Part shown: one piece after another, positions 62,060-64,000 of the stretch | Layout: every line of letters starts with the position of its first letter | Numbering within the stretch: the first letter of the stretch is position 1 | Assembly (NCBI RefSeq): GCF_016859285.1 | Contig: NC_053412.1 | Location: forward strand, 6,509,789 to 6,573,788 | DNA length: 64,000 bases | Direction of reading: 5' to 3' | From: Xiphias gladius | Taxonomy: Eukaryota; Chordata; Actinopteri; Istiophoriformes; Xiphiidae | The notes under the pieces: model-generated | Told to the model about the DNA's origin: nothing | What the model saw: the letters and a program-made list of their open reading frames with translations, nothing else | The model's database searches: none | Translations under genes and position numbers: made by a program

Positions 62060-64000
62060 AATCAAACCTATCCATCAATTTCTTAAGACCGGCGAACATT
62101 TTTGTGAGAGGCGGACGTCACGTCGTTACAAAGTCCCTCCTGTGATGTATTTAATATGGATAACATTTAAGAGGACCCGAAGGGGGATTCTCCTCCGAAA
62201 ACACATATGATATCTATCAGGACACATTTGTTGAGGTGTAGAAATACTGCGCTAGCTCTCCCCAGACACACACTTTGCAGTTTTGTAACTGTTACATGTT
62301 TGACAGATTTAATCCAGCATCACACATGACTGCTTCAAAGTCCATTCATCTCAGTGGGTGGCAGAACAGTTTCTCCCCTTTTAATTCCATTTTGGTCTCT
62401 TTCCACTTCATTACCAGTCACTGCAGAGAGATCACCAAGTGTGTCACCTGATTATGTCTAAATCTGGTATGCAGTGCTTTTACAGGCCAGCATTGAGGTT
62501 TTTTTTATACAGTGCCTCTTTGAAAACTGATGGTTCTAGACAGTGGATGGAAATCCACAGTATAAAGACACGGCAGTTATCCGAACTTTGCTCCAAAAAT
62601 GGACGCAAGAAAACTAAAAGTCTGACATGCAGCGTCAGCCCTGACACAATGGCAATGTTTTCTTACTTCACGTTGTAATTTCAGAGTATCATCGTAATCA
62701 AGGAATGGGAATTGTGATGCAATATCCAGTCTAGTGTTTAAAACATCCTGAACCTGTAATGCAGTTATTGTGTTTCTACACGGTCTTGAGGAAGTTCAGG
62801 AGACCGCAACACCCACTAAACACAAGTTCAATCACAATTTCAGCCTGACTCATGTTCTTCTATGTTTTGGCAGCCAAAATAATACACATTTCTGCAAACT
62901 CTGTGGCCTGTTTAAAGGACCTTTTCTCTGCAGCGAGCACAGGAAACCCTGTTGCCGGTCCCGTTTTGTGACTTTAGACTGAATGACCTGTTCAGGTGGA
63001 TGCTTTTTTTTTTTTTTCCCCTGCATTGTTTGTGCTCTGCTGAGAAACAGCTTGATCAGCGTTGGGGAATGCCAGAACGGATCTGTGTGTGGTGAAAGTT
63101 CCAGTTCAAACATCAGCTGAGCTCAGCAGCTCTGTTACTGATTTGCAACATCTCCTGTTTACTCGGCCGTCACACGTCTACTACTGTGTACATATCGCAG
63201 CACTGATTTTTATTCTTCCGTTTTGGCAGATCAACATGGATGATATAATCTAACACATCCTGCAACAGGAACTTAGACATTGTAGTCTTACAGTTTCTTA
63301 TCAAACGCGTCTGCAGGCTGTGTTTATGATGTTTTTCTTCTGCTTTCTGCTGTAGCTCTATCAGCTTTTTTTCCAGCATCTTTTTTATGGTTTTACTTCA
63401 CTTGCTGGTGTTTCTTTTTTCTTGGTAATTGTTTATTGCATTTCATAAAGTTTACAACACATGGTGTGAACAAGTGGTAAGAGAGAGGAAGAAATGGAAA
63501 ACCAAATGCCTAAAACAGGCAAAAATATATATATTTTATATGATATATTATCTTGTAGCTTTGACTCATGATTATGACCATTCCAAAAAAACTCAATGTT
63601 ATGACTCTAAGACTAAACTAATAGATATAAGTAATAGTTTTGACTAAATAAATTACTTTTTAGGCTTGGCATTAACTCACTCGAACATAAATAACAGATG
63701 CTATCTGAAATATGTCATTAATAATGTCATTTACTAAGTTACTGTAAGATTATAAGATAATATTAAATAACTTTAAAGACATCATTTTGACTCATTTAGC
63801 CATGATAGTGGGTGACAGTACAAAGTTCTGATTACATGGATCATGATGTTGACTCTATAAGTTGAGAATTATTGGTTTCATTCCCAGTGTTTTATCTACT
63901 TATGTATTTTCCAAATGAACTTCTCGATTGTTCGTCAGATCGTGAAAGTTCGTGTCCTGTCCTGTGTAGTGAAGCTCTCACACCACTAGGTGGCTCTTAT
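62060..64000. other. No gene recognised
   Basis: AT-rich sequence. The longest open stretches, for example 63379-63170 on minus (a lysine/glutamine-rich helix-like frame), have no recognisable domain and no convincing exon borders. Confidence 0.4.

Noticed and set aside
63170-63379. 69-residue lysine/glutamine-rich frame on minus
   Set aside because: Helix-like but matches nothing I know; no start context, partner exon or conserved motif.

Overview
The window is vertebrate nuclear DNA, and every gene reads as a ray-finned fish (teleost, probably percomorph-like) orthologue. Genes have many exons with GT-AG introns, and they lie among AT-rich introns, long microsatellites, small AT-rich interspersed repeats and a decayed L2-type LINE. 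I joined exons by hand, checking reading phase and GT/AG borders, so protein lengths are predictions.

Layout, left to right. (1) 1-5848: a head-to-head pair of intermediate-filament genes, a type II keratin-like gene on minus (only its first two coding exons are in the window) and a complete divergent type I keratin gene on plus, sharing a promoter of about 390 bp. (2) 7172-15709, minus: arpc2, Arp2/3 complex subunit 2, ten exons, 299 aa. (3) 21616-22689, plus: a CXCR1/CXCR2-type chemokine receptor on one coding exon. ARPC2 and CXCR1/2 are also neighbours in mammals, so this is old synteny. (4) 26418-33789, plus: slc19a1, reduced folate carrier, five coding exons, 541 aa. (5) 38092-40799, minus: a two-Ig-domain SLAM/CD2-family-like membrane receptor whose signal-peptide exon I could not find. 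(6) 43544-48351, minus: a CYP4F cytochrome P450, thirteen exons, 537 aa. (7) 49351-50743: three 5S rRNA genes, two on minus and one on plus, around a 500-N assembly gap. (8) 52378-58030, minus: etv5, a PEA3-subfamily ETS factor, twelve coding exons, 496 aa, with likely 5' UTR exons and promoter up to about 60.06 kb. (9) 60612-61757: a 5'-truncated L2-like LINE. From there to the end I see no convincing gene.

The genes do not form a pathway. Leukocyte-related genes (arpc2, the chemokine receptor, the SLAM-like receptor) lie together, but apart from the conserved arpc2-cxcr pair this may be chance.

Most worth a second look: the CYP4F I-helix has alanine where the CYP4 family usually has the haem-linking glutamate; the SLAM-like gene has its V domain split by a 152-bp intron; a 370-bp element with 16-bp terminal inverted repeats ends 9 bp from a CYP4F exon; and the inverted 5S cluster carries CTCF-like motifs beside its genes. 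I found no clear sign of an entirely new biological system.
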